Part shown: in pieces, positions 3,433 through 11,686 of the stretch | Layout: every line of letters begins with the position of its first letter | How positions within the stretch are numbered: position 1 is the first letter of the stretch | Source of the DNA: Erythrobacter sp. UBA2510 | GTDB lineage: Bacteria; Pseudomonadota; Alphaproteobacteria; Sphingomonadales; Sphingomonadaceae | Reading direction: 5' to 3' | Assembly (NCBI GenBank): GCA_002341345.1 | Contig: DDNW01000079.1 | Location: 36,032 to 49,387, forward strand | Length of the DNA stretch: 13,356 bases | Position numbers and translations under genes: made by a program | Notes under the pieces: generated by a model | Databases searched by the model: none | What the model saw: the letters and a program-made list of their open reading frames with translations, nothing else | Told to the model about the DNA's origin: nothing

Positions 3433-5731
3433 TATCCGCTTCAGCGGCAAGCCCGTTCACCTGCGCCATCATTCCGCGCGCGGAACCGTCCAGCGCAACA
3501 GCGGCAACTTCACGCGCGGCAGCCAGCTCCTTACCCACGAGGTGCTGATGTGGACGTCGGGAGCGAAAATCCCGTTCATCGTCTGGCTGTTCTGCTTTGC
3601 CGCCGCATACTCCTTCATCCTCGTTGTCACCCTGCGCGAACACGAGATCGAGCTCATCGGCATGAAGCTCTATTCGCTATTTTGGGACTTCATGGAATTC
3701 GATCCGATGAAGCGGGTCAACGTCACTTTACCGGACGGGTCGATCCGCGCGATCGTGATGGCGCAGGTCGCCGATGTCCCGTCCGTCATCGCCGCCTGGG
3801 CGAAGGCCATGCGCGGGCTGGTGGGCGCGATCCTCCTGTCGCTTCTCGCTACTATTCCGCTTGCGCTATGGTTCGTCGACATCTCGCGCAAGCGCGGCAA
3901 GTCGATCCTTCAGGAACGCCATGAGCGCGGCGCAATGCTGGTCGAGCGCGAAGTTCTGCATGCCGAGGTGGTTGCCCACAATCTGCGCGAGTTCGAAGCG
4001 GAAGCCGCTCAGCTATTGCCTGGATCGAGCCCCGCCCAGGTGCGCGCAATGCCGTTTGTCGCACGTAAGCGGGCGGGCATTCATCACCCCTATATCCTTG
4101 CCGGCATTCCCTATCCGCACCGCCTCGAGCAGTCGCATACGATGCTTATTGGTACTACCGGGGCGGGCAAGACGACTGAGCTCCGGAGCCTGGTCGCACA
4201 GATGCGCGCGCGCCGGGATAGCGCCGTCATCTTCGATCTCACCGGCACCTATGTCGAGAATTTCTACAACCCTGAAACCGACATCATCCTCAACCCGATG
4301 GACCAGCGCTGCCCGGCCTGGTCGATCTTCAACGACTGTTCAACCCACTCGGAATTCACAGCCGCGGCCGCCGCGTTGATCCCTTCGGACGGGGGTTCGA
4401 CCGAACCCTTCTGGGCGATGGCGGCGCGCACGCTGTTCATCGAAATGTGCATCAAACTCCAGGGACGCGGGCAGACTACCAACGCGGATCTCGCCGACAA
4501 TCTGATGACCGCTGACCTGAAGCGCGTGCACCGTTTTCTCGCGAACACGATCGCCGATCCGCTTACCGCGCCTGAGGCAGCGCGCATGGCGGAATCGATC
4601 CGCGCCGTGTTCAACACCAACGCGCAGGCGCTGCGTTTCCTGCCCGACGAGGGCGAGCAATTCTCCATCCGCGAGTGGATCTGCCGGCCCGAGAAGCCCG
4701 GTTCGATCCTGTTCGTGACCTCGCACTATGTCGACCTTGCGATGAACCGTGCGCTGCTCACATTGTGGATGGATATCGCCATCACCCGCATCATGACACT
4801 GCCGCGGACGCGGGGGCTGAGGACTTGGTTCATGTTCGATGAGCTGGGAGCCCTGCACCGGTTGCCGGCGATCGAGAATGGCTTGCAGACGGCGCGCGCT
4901 TTCGGCGGCGCGATGGTCCTGGGACTGCACAGTTTCGAGAAGCTGATCGATGTCTACGGCGAACAGGGCGCCAAGAATCTGGCTTCGCTCGCGCGCACCA
5001 AGCTCATTCTGGCGACCGCCGATCTCGACACGGCCGAGCAATGCGCGCGCTATATCGGCAACCGCGAAGTGCGCCAGATGGATGAGGCGTACAGCTATGG
5101 ATACAACCAGACGCGTGATGCTTCCACGCTGACTCCGCGCAAGCAGGTCGAGCCGCTTGTGATCGCCGATGACATCACGAACCTTCCGTCCATGCATGGT
5201 TTCATCAAATTTCCGGACGGATTCCCGGCCGCACGGATCAAGCTTGAATGGAGGGATTACCCAACAGTCGCTCCGGGCTTTCTCATCCGCGAGAACATTG
5301 CCCCGACGCGCCGACGGCGGGGGGGTGAACTGGTCGAGGAAGAAGGTGGGGAAGGGGGCGGCCGCGATGGTGCCGCCCAGGTCATAGAAGAGGTCGATCG
5401 GTCCAATGTCGCACGTGACCTCGCCGCAGCAATCCTGTCCGTTCCCCGAGAGGAGATGGGGCGGGACGATGGGCGCGAACGAGGCGATCCGGACCTCGAT
5501 CGCGCGCGGCCGGGAGGGCAGGGCGTTGCCGGGCCGAACGGTACACGCGGGCGAGGGCAGGTGCCTGGAGAGCGGGAGGGGCGCGAGGAAAACGACCAGC
5601 GGCCGCGCGATCGCGCCGAGCCGGGCAGGACGCGCGGACCGGAGATCGAGGACCAGACGCTGCGCGAATTGCGCGAAGATTACGGTCCAGACAGATCCGC
5701 CGATCACGACGATATGGACATGGGGATCTAG
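3419..5731 (+). CDS. traD: TraD-type type IV coupling protein (conjugative DNA-transport ATPase)
   Basis: This 770-residue hexameric inner-membrane ATPase would link the relaxosome to the type IV secretion channel. The start at ATG 3419 has GGAG at 3408-3411 and overlaps the RHH gene; the longer frame upstream is a shadow of that gene. Two membrane segments lie at about 51-72 and 134-153, with a periplasmic loop between, as in TraD/TrwB. Walker A is GTTGAGKTT (245-253). D-I-I-L-N-P-M-D-Q-R follows, close to the TrwB/TraD sequence. Walker B is WFMFDELGAL with D474-E475, and GLHSFEKL lies in the sensor region. From about residue 630 the C-terminus is a roughly 140-residue, Gly/Arg/Glu/Asp-rich low-complexity tail ending in an acidic patch (DHDDMDMGI). 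In F TraD an acidic C-terminal tail contacts the accessory protein TraM, so a similar docking role is possible. The stop is 3 bases before the relaxase start. Confidence 0.93.
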   Translation: MRRADIRFSGKPVHLRHHSARGTVQRNSGNFTRGSQLLTHEVLMWTSGAKIPFIVWLFCFAAAYSFILVVTLREHEIELIGMKLYSLFWDFMEFDPMKRVNVTLPDGSIRAIVMAQVADVPSVIAAWAKAMRGLVGAILLSLLATIPLALWFVDISRKRGKSILQERHERGAMLVEREVLHAEVVAHNLREFEAEAAQLLPGSSPAQVRAMPFVARKRAGIHHPYILAGIPYPHRLEQSHTMLIGTTGAGKTTELRSLVAQMRARRDSAVIFDLTGTYVENFYNPETDIILNPMDQRCPAWSIFNDCSTHSEFTAAAAALIPSDGGSTEPFWAMAARTLFIEMCIKLQGRGQTTNADLADNLMTADLKRVHRFLANTIADPLTAPEAARMAESIRAVFNTNAQALRFLPDEGEQFSIREWICRPEKPGSILFVTSHYVDLAMNRALLTLWMDIAITRIMTLPRTRGLRTWFMFDELGALHRLPAIENGLQTARAFGGAMVLGLHSFEKLIDVYGEQGAKNLASLARTKLILATADLDTAEQCARYIGNREVRQMDEAYSYGYNQTRDASTLTPRKQVEPLVIADDITNLPSMHGFIKFPDGFPAARIKLEWRDYPTVAPGFLIRENIAPTRRRRGGELVEEEGGEGGGRDGAAQVIEEVDRSNVARDLAAAILSVPREEMGRDDGRERGDPDLDRARPGGQGVAGPNGTRGRGQVPGEREGREENDQRPRDRAEPGRTRGPEIEDQTLRELREDYGPDRSADHDDMDMGI

Positions 5732-5734
5732 GCG

Positions 5735-8700
5735 ATGCTGTCGATCGCGGCGGTGCGCTCGGCTGGCGGCGCCGCCGGCTATTTCGCCAAGGACAATTAC
5801 TACACGCTGGAGGAATCCTCCGAGGCGAGCAGCTGGGCGGGAGAGGGCAGTGCCGACCTTGGTCTTGCCGGCGACGTCGGCAAGGAGGGCTTCGAAAAGA
5901 TCCTCAACGGAGAGCTGCCAGATGGTGAGAAGGTCGGCCAGGTAGAGAACCGCAGGCCGGGTCTCGACATGACCTTTTCGATGCCGAAGTCAGCCTCGGT
6001 CATGGCCTATATCGCCGGCGACAAGCGTATCCTTGCGGCCCATATGGAGGCGGTCAAGGCGACGATGAGCTGGGTCGAAAAGAACCTCGCCGAGGGCCGC
6101 AAAGATATCGACGGGCGCAAGGTGCCGATCCGCACCGGCAATCTCGTCTATGCTCTATTCCAGCACGACACGAGCCGCGCGCTCGACCCGCAGGGCCATA
6201 TCCATGCCGTGATCGCGAACCTCACGAAGATGCCCAATGGCAAATGGCAGGCGCTCCACAACGGCGCGCTCTGGAAGAACAACAGCGTTATCGGTTCGAT
6301 CTACCACGCCTTCTTTCGCGATCGGATCGAGAAGCTGGGTTATGAGGTCACTTCGACCGGGAAGCATGGCACCTTCGAGATTGCCGGCGTCGCCAAGGAG
6401 GTGCTCGAGCTGTTCAGCCAGCGGCGCACGGTCATTCTCGGCAAGGCGCTCGAACTCGGCATCAGGACCGCCGAGGGTCTGCGGGAAATCACCAAGAACA
6501 CACGCGATCCCAAGCTCAGCATGGGCGATCGCGAAGTGCTGCGCCAGGAATGGATCGACAAGGCCGCGACAGTCGGATTCGACGGCAAGGATCTGATGGC
6601 GGCGGCGATCGAGCGCATAACCCGCAATCCGGACCGCGGTATCATGGCGCGGGGCTATGAAGCGGTCAGCGAGGCCATCCGTTCCGCGCGCGGGATGGTG
6701 GCCAACTTCCTCCGCCCCAACGACCCCCTTGTCGACCGCGGCCTTGCACGGCTCACACAATCACCGGTCGAGGCCCGCGCGCAGCTCGCGGTTGCTTCGG
6801 CGGTCCGGATCCTTTCGCAGCGCGAAGCGGCCTGGGAACTCAATGTGCTGGCGAAGACTGCGCTCGACCTGCGCCTCAAGGGCGTGACGATCACCCATGT
6901 CGAGAGCCGGATCGGGAATTTGCTGGAGAAGGGCACCCTGATCCCGGGCAAGTCGCATCGTCATGACGGGATCGTCACCATGGCAACGACGCCCGAAGCA
7001 ATCCGTACCGAAGAAGCGATCATCTCCGAAATGGAGAAGGGCAGGGGCATGGTCTCGCCAATTATCGACGCGGCCGATGCGCCCGCGCGCCTGCAGGCAG
7101 CCTCGAAGGTGACGCTCAATGCCGGCCAGCTCGCCGCGGGTGCGATGATCGTGTCATCGCGCGATCGTATCGTCGCTGTCCAGGGTATCGCCGGGGCCGG
7201 CAAGTCGACGATGCTGCAAGCGGTGGTCGAGGTGGCACATGCTGCGGCGAATATTGCAAAGACCGAGGGGCACAATGTCCTGGGACTGGCCTTTCAGACC
7301 AAAATGGTGCGTGATCTCCAGGAGGGGATCGGCGCTCCCAGCCAGACGATCGCTTCCTTCCTCCTGCGCCACCAGCATGTTTTGCACCGGCAGGAGGGGC
7401 CACGATATGAGGCAGCGCGCGAAGCGCTCAAGAATACCGTACTGCTTGTGGATGAGAGTTCCATGGTGTCCAGCGAGCAGACGATGAAGCTGGAGCGGAT
7501 CGCCAACCTACTGGGCGTGGAGAAGCTCGCCCTGATTGGCGACCGGCAGCAAATATCCTCGATTGACGCGGGCAAGGCCTTTGCACTGGTACAGGCGGCG
7601 GGCGTGACCATCGCCCGAATGGACGAGAATCTTCGCCAACAGGGGGATATTCTGCCTGTTGTCGCAGCGCTCGCCGATCGCGGCCAATCGGGTGAGGCCA
7701 TCAGGGTCCTTGGCGAAAATGTGATCGAGGATAAGGACCATATCGAGCGTGCAGCCGATATGTGGCTGGAGTTGGCGCCCGAAGAACGTGAAAGAACGGC
7801 GCTCTTTGCATCCGGCCGCGAGGCGCGAGAGCATATCAACATGCGAATCCAGGAAGGGCTGACCGCAGAGGGGACGCTTGGCAAGGACAGTCTTGCGCTC
7901 ACGATATTCGAGCGCGTGAACCTCACCCGCGAAGAGCTGCGCTACAGTCAAAACTGGCGGGCGGGCCTCAAGCTCGACGTTATGTTCCGGACCGACGAAC
8001 TCGGGCTCGGCAAGGGCCTTTATGACGTCGTGAAGGTTCAAAAGAACGGGAAGATCGAGCTATCCGACGGAAAACGTCGGTTCCGGATCGACCCGCAAAA
8101 GCTCTCGCCGCATGCCAGCGAGGACCGGCTCGGCCTCTCGGAACCAAAATCGATCGCGATCCATGAAGGCGAGACAATCCGCTGGACCGCGAACGACAAG
8201 GCGCGCGGGCTCGACAACAGCGCACTGGCGAAGATTATCGGAATCGGCGCGGCGGGCGTGACCATCGAGACGACGTCGCGCGAGCAGCTCACGCTGCCGC
8301 ACGGCGATCCGATGCTCTCTCGCCTCGATCTTGCCTACGCGCTGAACATGCACATGGCCCAGGGCATCACCGTCGACAAGGCGATCGCGGTCATGTCGTC
8401 CTTCGAGCGGTTCCTCTCGAACCAGCGGCTGTTCAACGTCACAGTGACGCGTGTGCGCGAGGCGCTGATGCTTGTCGTCGATGACAAGGATCGTCTCATA
8501 GCTCAGATCGAGCGCACGCCGGGGAACAAGACGTCGGCCCTCGAGACGACCGGGAAGATCGATGTCGACGGGCGAAGCGAGCAATCGGCGGAGATGTTGG
8601 CGGGTATGCTGGGCGAGACGGTGGATTTCGACCCAGGCGAAATCCCGCTAGACGATCTCGCGGCGCCGATTGAGGGCTGGTCGCCAGATAATCCCAAGGG

Positions 8701-8833
8701 TGACAAGCCGGCGACCGAAGGGCAGGGGAAAGAGGCGAAGCCGGGGAGCGACCTTCGGGCACCCGATCCTGACCCCATCGATCTCGACAGTCTGCCGCCG
8801 CTACCCGAGCGCACCTTGGGGCTAGACCTGTGA
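5735..8833 (+). CDS. traI: MobF-family conjugative relaxase-helicase (TrwC/TraI type)
   Basis: This 1032-residue enzyme would nick the transferred strand at oriT, stay covalently bound to its 5' end and unwind the plasmid. The relaxase domain (about 1-300) shows paired tyrosines Y16 and Y22/Y23, aligning with TrwC Y18 and Y26, and the metal triad H144, H155, H157 in HDTSRALDPQGHIH. The D-L-G-L motif and the segment LDMTFSMPKSAS are typical. The helicase part is RecD-like: Walker A GIAGAGKST (484-492), Walker B LLVDESS with D573-E574, and a late motif YALNMHMAQGITVDKA near 866. A Pro/Asp-rich tail follows from about 950. The length is close to TrwC (966) and well below F TraI (1756), so it is the single-helicase type. 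The start is 3 bases after the traD stop with no strong ribosome site, suggesting translational coupling. All key catalytic residues are present. Confidence 0.95.
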   Translation: MLSIAAVRSAGGAAGYFAKDNYYTLEESSEASSWAGEGSADLGLAGDVGKEGFEKILNGELPDGEKVGQVENRRPGLDMTFSMPKSASVMAYIAGDKRILAAHMEAVKATMSWVEKNLAEGRKDIDGRKVPIRTGNLVYALFQHDTSRALDPQGHIHAVIANLTKMPNGKWQALHNGALWKNNSVIGSIYHAFFRDRIEKLGYEVTSTGKHGTFEIAGVAKEVLELFSQRRTVILGKALELGIRTAEGLREITKNTRDPKLSMGDREVLRQEWIDKAATVGFDGKDLMAAAIERITRNPDRGIMARGYEAVSEAIRSARGMVANFLRPNDPLVDRGLARLTQSPVEARAQLAVASAVRILSQREAAWELNVLAKTALDLRLKGVTITHVESRIGNLLEKGTLIPGKSHRHDGIVTMATTPEAIRTEEAIISEMEKGRGMVSPIIDAADAPARLQAASKVTLNAGQLAAGAMIVSSRDRIVAVQGIAGAGKSTMLQAVVEVAHAAANIAKTEGHNVLGLAFQTKMVRDLQEGIGAPSQTIASFLLRHQHVLHRQEGPRYEAAREALKNTVLLVDESSMVSSEQTMKLERIANLLGVEKLALIGDRQQISSIDAGKAFALVQAAGVTIARMDENLRQQGDILPVVAALADRGQSGEAIRVLGENVIEDKDHIERAADMWLELAPEERERTALFASGREAREHINMRIQEGLTAEGTLGKDSLALTIFERVNLTREELRYSQNWRAGLKLDVMFRTDELGLGKGLYDVVKVQKNGKIELSDGKRRFRIDPQKLSPHASEDRLGLSEPKSIAIHEGETIRWTANDKARGLDNSALAKIIGIGAAGVTIETTSREQLTLPHGDPMLSRLDLAYALNMHMAQGITVDKAIAVMSSFERFLSNQRLFNVTVTRVREALMLVVDDKDRLIAQIERTPGNKTSALETTGKIDVDGRSEQSAEMLAGMLGETVDFDPGEIPLDDLAAPIEGWSPDNPKGDKPATEGQGKEAKPGSDLRAPDPDPIDLDSLPPLPERTLGLDL

Positions 8834-8895
8834 GCGGGCGTGAGCGATCAGGCGCCAGGCGTGGCATGCATCTCCTCGGGCGCGTAAAGTGCCAT

Positions 8896-9354
8896 ATGCG
8901 ACTCTCCAGACGCGCGGGAGGGGCGCTGGTCCTTGGTTTGCTACTTGGGTCCGCCATGCTCTCTGGATGCAACAATGATGCGGATGCGCAGGGAGCGAGG
9001 GGCACGCCTTGCTCACGCCCTTACGTCTATGACGGAGATTACATTCGGTGCGACGAGTTCGGGCGTTCACGGCTATACGGCATAGATGCGCCCGAAATGC
9101 CGGGGGCCTGCCGGCCCGGCCGGAACTGCGTGCCGGGCGACCCCTACGACAGCCGCGACAATCTGCGCGCGCTGGTTGCGAAGGGGAACATCATGTGCCG
9201 TCAGCTTGACACCGACCGCTACGGGCGGCCGGTCCTGCAGTGCTGGAACGAGGACGGCGATCTCGCCTGCCAACAGGTGGCGGCGGGGCAAGCTGTCCCG
9301 CGTTATGGTCGTTTGGAGTGCCCGCCGAGCTATCAATCAAGCTCGCCGGAGTAG
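8896..9354 (+). CDS. Lipoprotein thermonuclease (staphylococcal nuclease homologue)
   Basis: From ATG 8896 this is 152 residues with a clean lipoprotein signal: MRLSRR, a hydrophobic stretch AGGALVLGLLLGSAM, and lipobox L-S-G-C with C25 to be lipidated. Alternative in-frame starts are GTG 8830, which overlaps the relaxase stop as GTGA, and ATG 8866; ribosome sites are weak for all. The mature part is an SNase OB fold. D46-G-D48 matches D19/D21 of S. aureus nuclease, R59 matches R35, D64 and E67 in GIDAPE match D40 and E43, and R111 in DRYGRP matches R87. The catalytic set is therefore present and Ca-dependent nucleic-acid hydrolysis is expected. Eight cysteines besides the lipobox Cys (for example C39, C52, C72, C78) suggest disulphides and an extracytoplasmic location. 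It directly follows the relaxase and is probably in the same operon. The role in transfer is unknown; clearing envelope DNA is a guess. Confidence 0.85.
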   Translation: MRLSRRAGGALVLGLLLGSAMLSGCNNDADAQGARGTPCSRPYVYDGDYIRCDEFGRSRLYGIDAPEMPGACRPGRNCVPGDPYDSRDNLRALVAKGNIMCRQLDTDRYGRPVLQCWNEDGDLACQQVAAGQAVPRYGRLECPPSYQSSSPE

Positions 9355-9355
9355 C

Positions 9356-9393
9356 AGCGATGCCAGGTCGCACGTCGCAGGGCATGTATCGCT
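9356..9393. terminator. Weak hairpin between convergent genes
   Basis: AGCGATGCC (9356-9364) can pair with GGCAT...ATCGCT (9381-9393) with a bulge, followed by TTT on the plus strand. It lies between the nuclease stop and the end of the leftward gene, so a bidirectional terminator would make sense. The stem is imperfect and the T-run short. Confidence 0.3.
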
Positions 9394-9397
9394 TTGC

Positions 9398-9868
9398 TTA
9401 AAGCTCTCCCACCCAAGCGCGTTCGGATGCCGCAAGCCATTCGACGGCCAGCTCAAAAGTTTCGGGAAGATCGTCAAGCGGTTCGGGCCACTTTATGCGT
9501 TCGCCATTGCGGTAAAGCCCGCTATGCGCTTCGCGCAAGTCCAGCAGGGCCTTGCAGACAACCTTCGTCCATTCACTATCGCGAGCAAGCTGACCTTGAG
9601 GCAGGAGCCTCAGGCGCTCCTCTAAATTCTGCACCGCTTCGGTAAAGGATCCCCCCGTCACGACAGGGAGCCAATTTGCGGAGAAGACGTAATCCATCGC
9701 TGGAAAGAGGATTTGATCCTCGCTGTCCCACGAAAGGTCGCGCACAATATCAACATGGTCCTGCCAAAATCCGAGCGCGGCCCAGACACCCTTTCCATAG
9801 TGGTCCTGCCAGCTCTGGAAGGCATAGCCTTCTTCCGTTACGAGTTTGTCGATAAGTTCAAAGGTCAT
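9398..9868 (-). CDS. Hypothetical acidic, Trp-rich protein
   Basis: This is a 156-residue leftward protein. ATG at 9868 has a strong ribosome site (AGAGGGGG on the minus strand) about 4 bases upstream. There is no signal peptide or membrane segment; the composition is acidic with eight tryptophans. Segments such as GYAFQSWQDHYGKGVWAALG, LFPAMDYVFSANWLPV and WPEPLDDLPETFELAVEWLA suggest a compact, mainly helical cytoplasmic protein. I recognise no family. It is convergent with the lipoprotein nuclease gene and separated from the next genes by about 150 featureless bases, so it seems to be its own transcription unit. Its base composition looks somewhat less GC-rich than that of the relaxase operon, which may mark it as separately acquired cargo. 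The composition would also fit a small immunity-type protein, but nothing shows that. Confidence 0.7.
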   Translation of the reverse strand: MTFELIDKLVTEEGYAFQSWQDHYGKGVWAALGFWQDHVDIVRDLSWDSEDQILFPAMDYVFSANWLPVVTGGSFTEAVQNLEERLRLLPQGQLARDSEWTKVVCKALLDLREAHSGLYRNGERIKWPEPLDDLPETFELAVEWLAASERAWVGEL

Positions 9869-10021
9869 AGCGCCCCCTCTTGGTGATTGACCATATCGCC
9901 GATGACGAGGCTGTCATATCCCATATTCAAGTCTATCATGCCGAGTTTCAGCGGTTTTCTTTCCGGAATGTCCTTCCGTAGATGATCGCATCATATGTTC
10001 AATTGCGCTATAGTTCGGTCC

Positions 10022-10213
10022 ATGACCGAACTCGATCCTCATACGCTTCGCGTCGCCGCCTCGCTCGTGCGCTCGCGCATCGACAGCCTCAAGCGTGATC
10101 CGCGTATGGACGGTCTTCAGCGCCTCGGAGCGCACCGAACGCTTACCCAGCTTGCGGTCGATCTCGAGGTGTCTGCCGAACATGTCGGACCGCGCCGCCG
10201 CCGCACGACATGA
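10022..10213 (+). CDS. Small hypothetical protein (63 aa)
   Basis: This is a 63-residue protein starting MTELDPHTLRVAASLVRSRI. The codon use (C/G-rich third positions with common codons) is like real genes here, and two helices (8-21 and 29-52) are likely. It ends in an Arg-rich tail. No family is recognised. The ATG at 10022 is preferred over an in-frame ATG at 9995. TATAGT at 10009-10014 would put transcription start almost at this ATG, so the message may be leaderless; no ribosome site is visible before either start. It is convergent with the MucR-like gene 34 bases downstream. A competing leftward frame over the same bases (9914-10183) has poorer codon use. Confidence 0.5.
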   Translation: MTELDPHTLRVAASLVRSRIDSLKRDPRMDGLQRLGAHRTLTQLAVDLEVSAEHVGPRRRRTT

Positions 10214-10246
10214 CGCCGACCCGCCTTTTCGGGGTGATTTCCGCGT

Positions 10247-10798
10247 TTAGCCTGCGTCGGCGTCGTTTGGCGGCGCAAAGGCTGGTGTGAGAACAGAGCG
10301 CTTTGCGCGAGGCGCCCGGGCTGGGCCGCGTTCCTGCGTGGGACTGCCGGCCGCTGGCCCCTTTTTCGTCCTGGCTGCAGGAGCGGACGCTACCTTCGGC
10401 TTGCGGCCGAGACCAATCTTCTTGGCGAGCGCGCGGCGCTTTTCGGCATAGTTGGGCGCTACCATCGGGTAGTCGGAGGGCAGGTTCCACTTGGTGCGAT
10501 ATTCGGCTGGCGTGAGCTGATAGTGCGTCATCAGGTGCCGCTTCAGCATCTTGAGCTTCTTGCCATCCTCGAGGCAGACGATGTGGTCGGGCTTCACCGA
10601 AGCCCGGATCGACACTGCAGGTTCCTGTTTCGCTTCCGGCACTGTATCGGCCTTGCCGAGACGTTTTAGCGCATCGTGCACATTCTGGATCAGCGACGGC
10701 AGATCACTCACGGCAACACTATTGTTGGTGACATGCGCGGCCACGATGTCGGCGGTCAACGTGATGAGTGTGCTGTCGCGTTCGGTTGCTTCGGTCAT
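10247..10798 (-). CDS. MucR/Ros-family zinc-finger transcriptional regulator
   Basis: This is a 183-residue leftward protein. The N-terminal segment LTADIVAAHVTNNSVAVSDL (13-32) followed by PSLIQNVHDALKRLG matches the MucR oligomerisation region. The prokaryotic zinc finger is C75-x2-D78-x9-H88-x3-H92 in CLEDGKKLKMLKRHLMTH, followed by the conserved LTPAEYRTKWNLPSDYPMV and YAEKRRALAKKIGLG. Family members bind AT-rich DNA and act as global or gene-specific regulators, often repressors, in alphaproteobacteria; mobile-element copies such as Ros control plasmid genes. The tail after residue 132 is an Ala/Pro/Lys-rich extension of about 50 residues, longer than in typical 140-150-residue MucR. The ATG at 10798 is chosen because the family homology starts there; the frame stays open to an ATG at 10942, but that extension has no family likeness. 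The ribosome site is weak (GGAAAG). Targets are unknown; the oriT region or the dyad upstream are candidates. Confidence 0.9.
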   Translation of the reverse strand: MTEATERDSTLITLTADIVAAHVTNNSVAVSDLPSLIQNVHDALKRLGKADTVPEAKQEPAVSIRASVKPDHIVCLEDGKKLKMLKRHLMTHYQLTPAEYRTKWNLPSDYPMVAPNYAEKRRALAKKIGLGRKPKVASAPAARTKKGPAAGSPTQERGPARAPRAKRSVLTPAFAPPNDADAG

Positions 10799-10943
10799 GC
10801 TTTGCTGGCTTTCCAGGCTAGGCAGAGAGGATCGGTGAAGCCGTGTGGCTAGCGGGAAGTGGCGTGCTTCGCAATAAGCGTCGCAACGTCCCGCTTCATG
10901 GAGAATTCTGCCTGAAGCGCCCACTTTTTGAGGCAGCAACAAA

Positions 10944-10991
10944 TGACATCTATGTCACTTTACCACCAAAGCCCTGAGCTAAAGTGACATA
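10944..10991. promoter_or_regulatory. Operator-like dyad with three TGACAT half-sites
   Basis: TATGTCACTTTA (10951-10962) and TAAAGTGACATA (10980-10991) are perfect 12-bp inverted repeats with a 17-base spacer. A third half-site TGACAT (10944-10949) forms a close palindrome with ATGTCA (10952-10957). It lies in the 271-base gap between the divergent MucR-like and winged-helix genes. A weak promoter-like pair TTGAGG (10928) and TATGTC (10951) would place the left half-site over a -10 element. Nothing else stands out in this gap. Confidence 0.6.
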
Positions 10992-11069
10992 GGTGGCAAA
11001 GGCGGTTCGCCGGTCTGCATGAGCAATTGGGGGATTCACAAGAGTCCCGCTTTGTGCTTGATTCGTTCC

Positions 11070-11672
11070 ATGTTCCAGCAGGATCTCTTCGCATCGCCGG
11101 CCTCCCAGCCAACGACAAGCATGCCGGACATAGTCCGCACGATCGCGGAGCATTCCGCGCGGCCGCGCTACACCTTCATGGTGCTGGACCTTATTGCACG
11201 TGTCGCCCGGCCGAACGGGCAGGCGGGCCCTCTCGTTCGAGAAGGCGAGGCGTTGGTGCCGATCCGGGAGTGGCTGGCTGCGGCAATCGCGCCGAGCGGC
11301 GCGCGCTATCATCATCGCCGCATGACCGCGGACAAGGTACGGGCGGCGCTCGAGGCCAAAGGGGAATTGCCGGATGACCGGGACGAGGCCGAGCGTCTCG
11401 TTGACGCACAGATCGGTGAGCGCATCCGGGAAACCGGCATGACGGCGATCAGCCGCGCGGTATCGGAGCTGGTGCGGGCAGGGCTCATCAAGCGCCATTA
11501 CCAGGGCTGTTGGGTCGACCACGAGAACCGCGGCGCTCAGCGTCATGCGGTCTATACGGTGACGGACCCCGTCCGCGCCGCGCTCCAACCGAGCATCGCC
11601 ACCAGCGAAAATCAGCGCAAACCCTATGTGCGCGGTGCGCACGGTCAACCTCGAACGGCGGCGGCGCGGTAG
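11070..11672 (+). CDS. Hypothetical winged-helix-like protein
   Basis: From ATG 11070 (MFQQDLFASP) this is a 200-residue protein; ATG 11019 would add 17 residues, and neither has a clear ribosome site. Residues 123-168 look like a winged helix: helices in GMTAISRAVSELVRAGLIKR, then a beta-wing GCWVDHENRGAQRHAVYTVTD. Residues 84-118 form a charged helical region (MTADKVRAALEAKGELPDDR). The region around 40-80 (LIARVARPNGQAG, ALVPIREWLAAAIAPSG) may be a second helical domain. It could be a transcriptional regulator or a plasmid replication/partition DNA-binding protein, and I cannot decide which. It sits downstream of a perfect operator-like dyad, consistent with autoregulation. It is convergent with the DUF1810 gene 14 bases later. 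The gene is well supported by codon use; the function is tentative. Confidence 0.7.
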   Translation: MFQQDLFASPASQPTTSMPDIVRTIAEHSARPRYTFMVLDLIARVARPNGQAGPLVREGEALVPIREWLAAAIAPSGARYHHRRMTADKVRAALEAKGELPDDRDEAERLVDAQIGERIRETGMTAISRAVSELVRAGLIKRHYQGCWVDHENRGAQRHAVYTVTDPVRAALQPSIATSENQRKPYVRGAHGQPRTAAAR

Positions 11673-11686
11673 GTTCTTAAATGCCC

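Noticed and set aside
4340..5707. 455-codon open frame on the minus strand across traD
   Set aside because: It is antisense to a clear coupling-protein gene with Walker motifs; long antisense frames are expected in GC-rich genes.
10799..10942. 48-codon N-terminal extension of the MucR-like frame
   Set aside because: It has no likeness to MucR; homology starts at the ATG at 10798 and the extension runs through an AT-richer intergenic stretch near the operator dyad.
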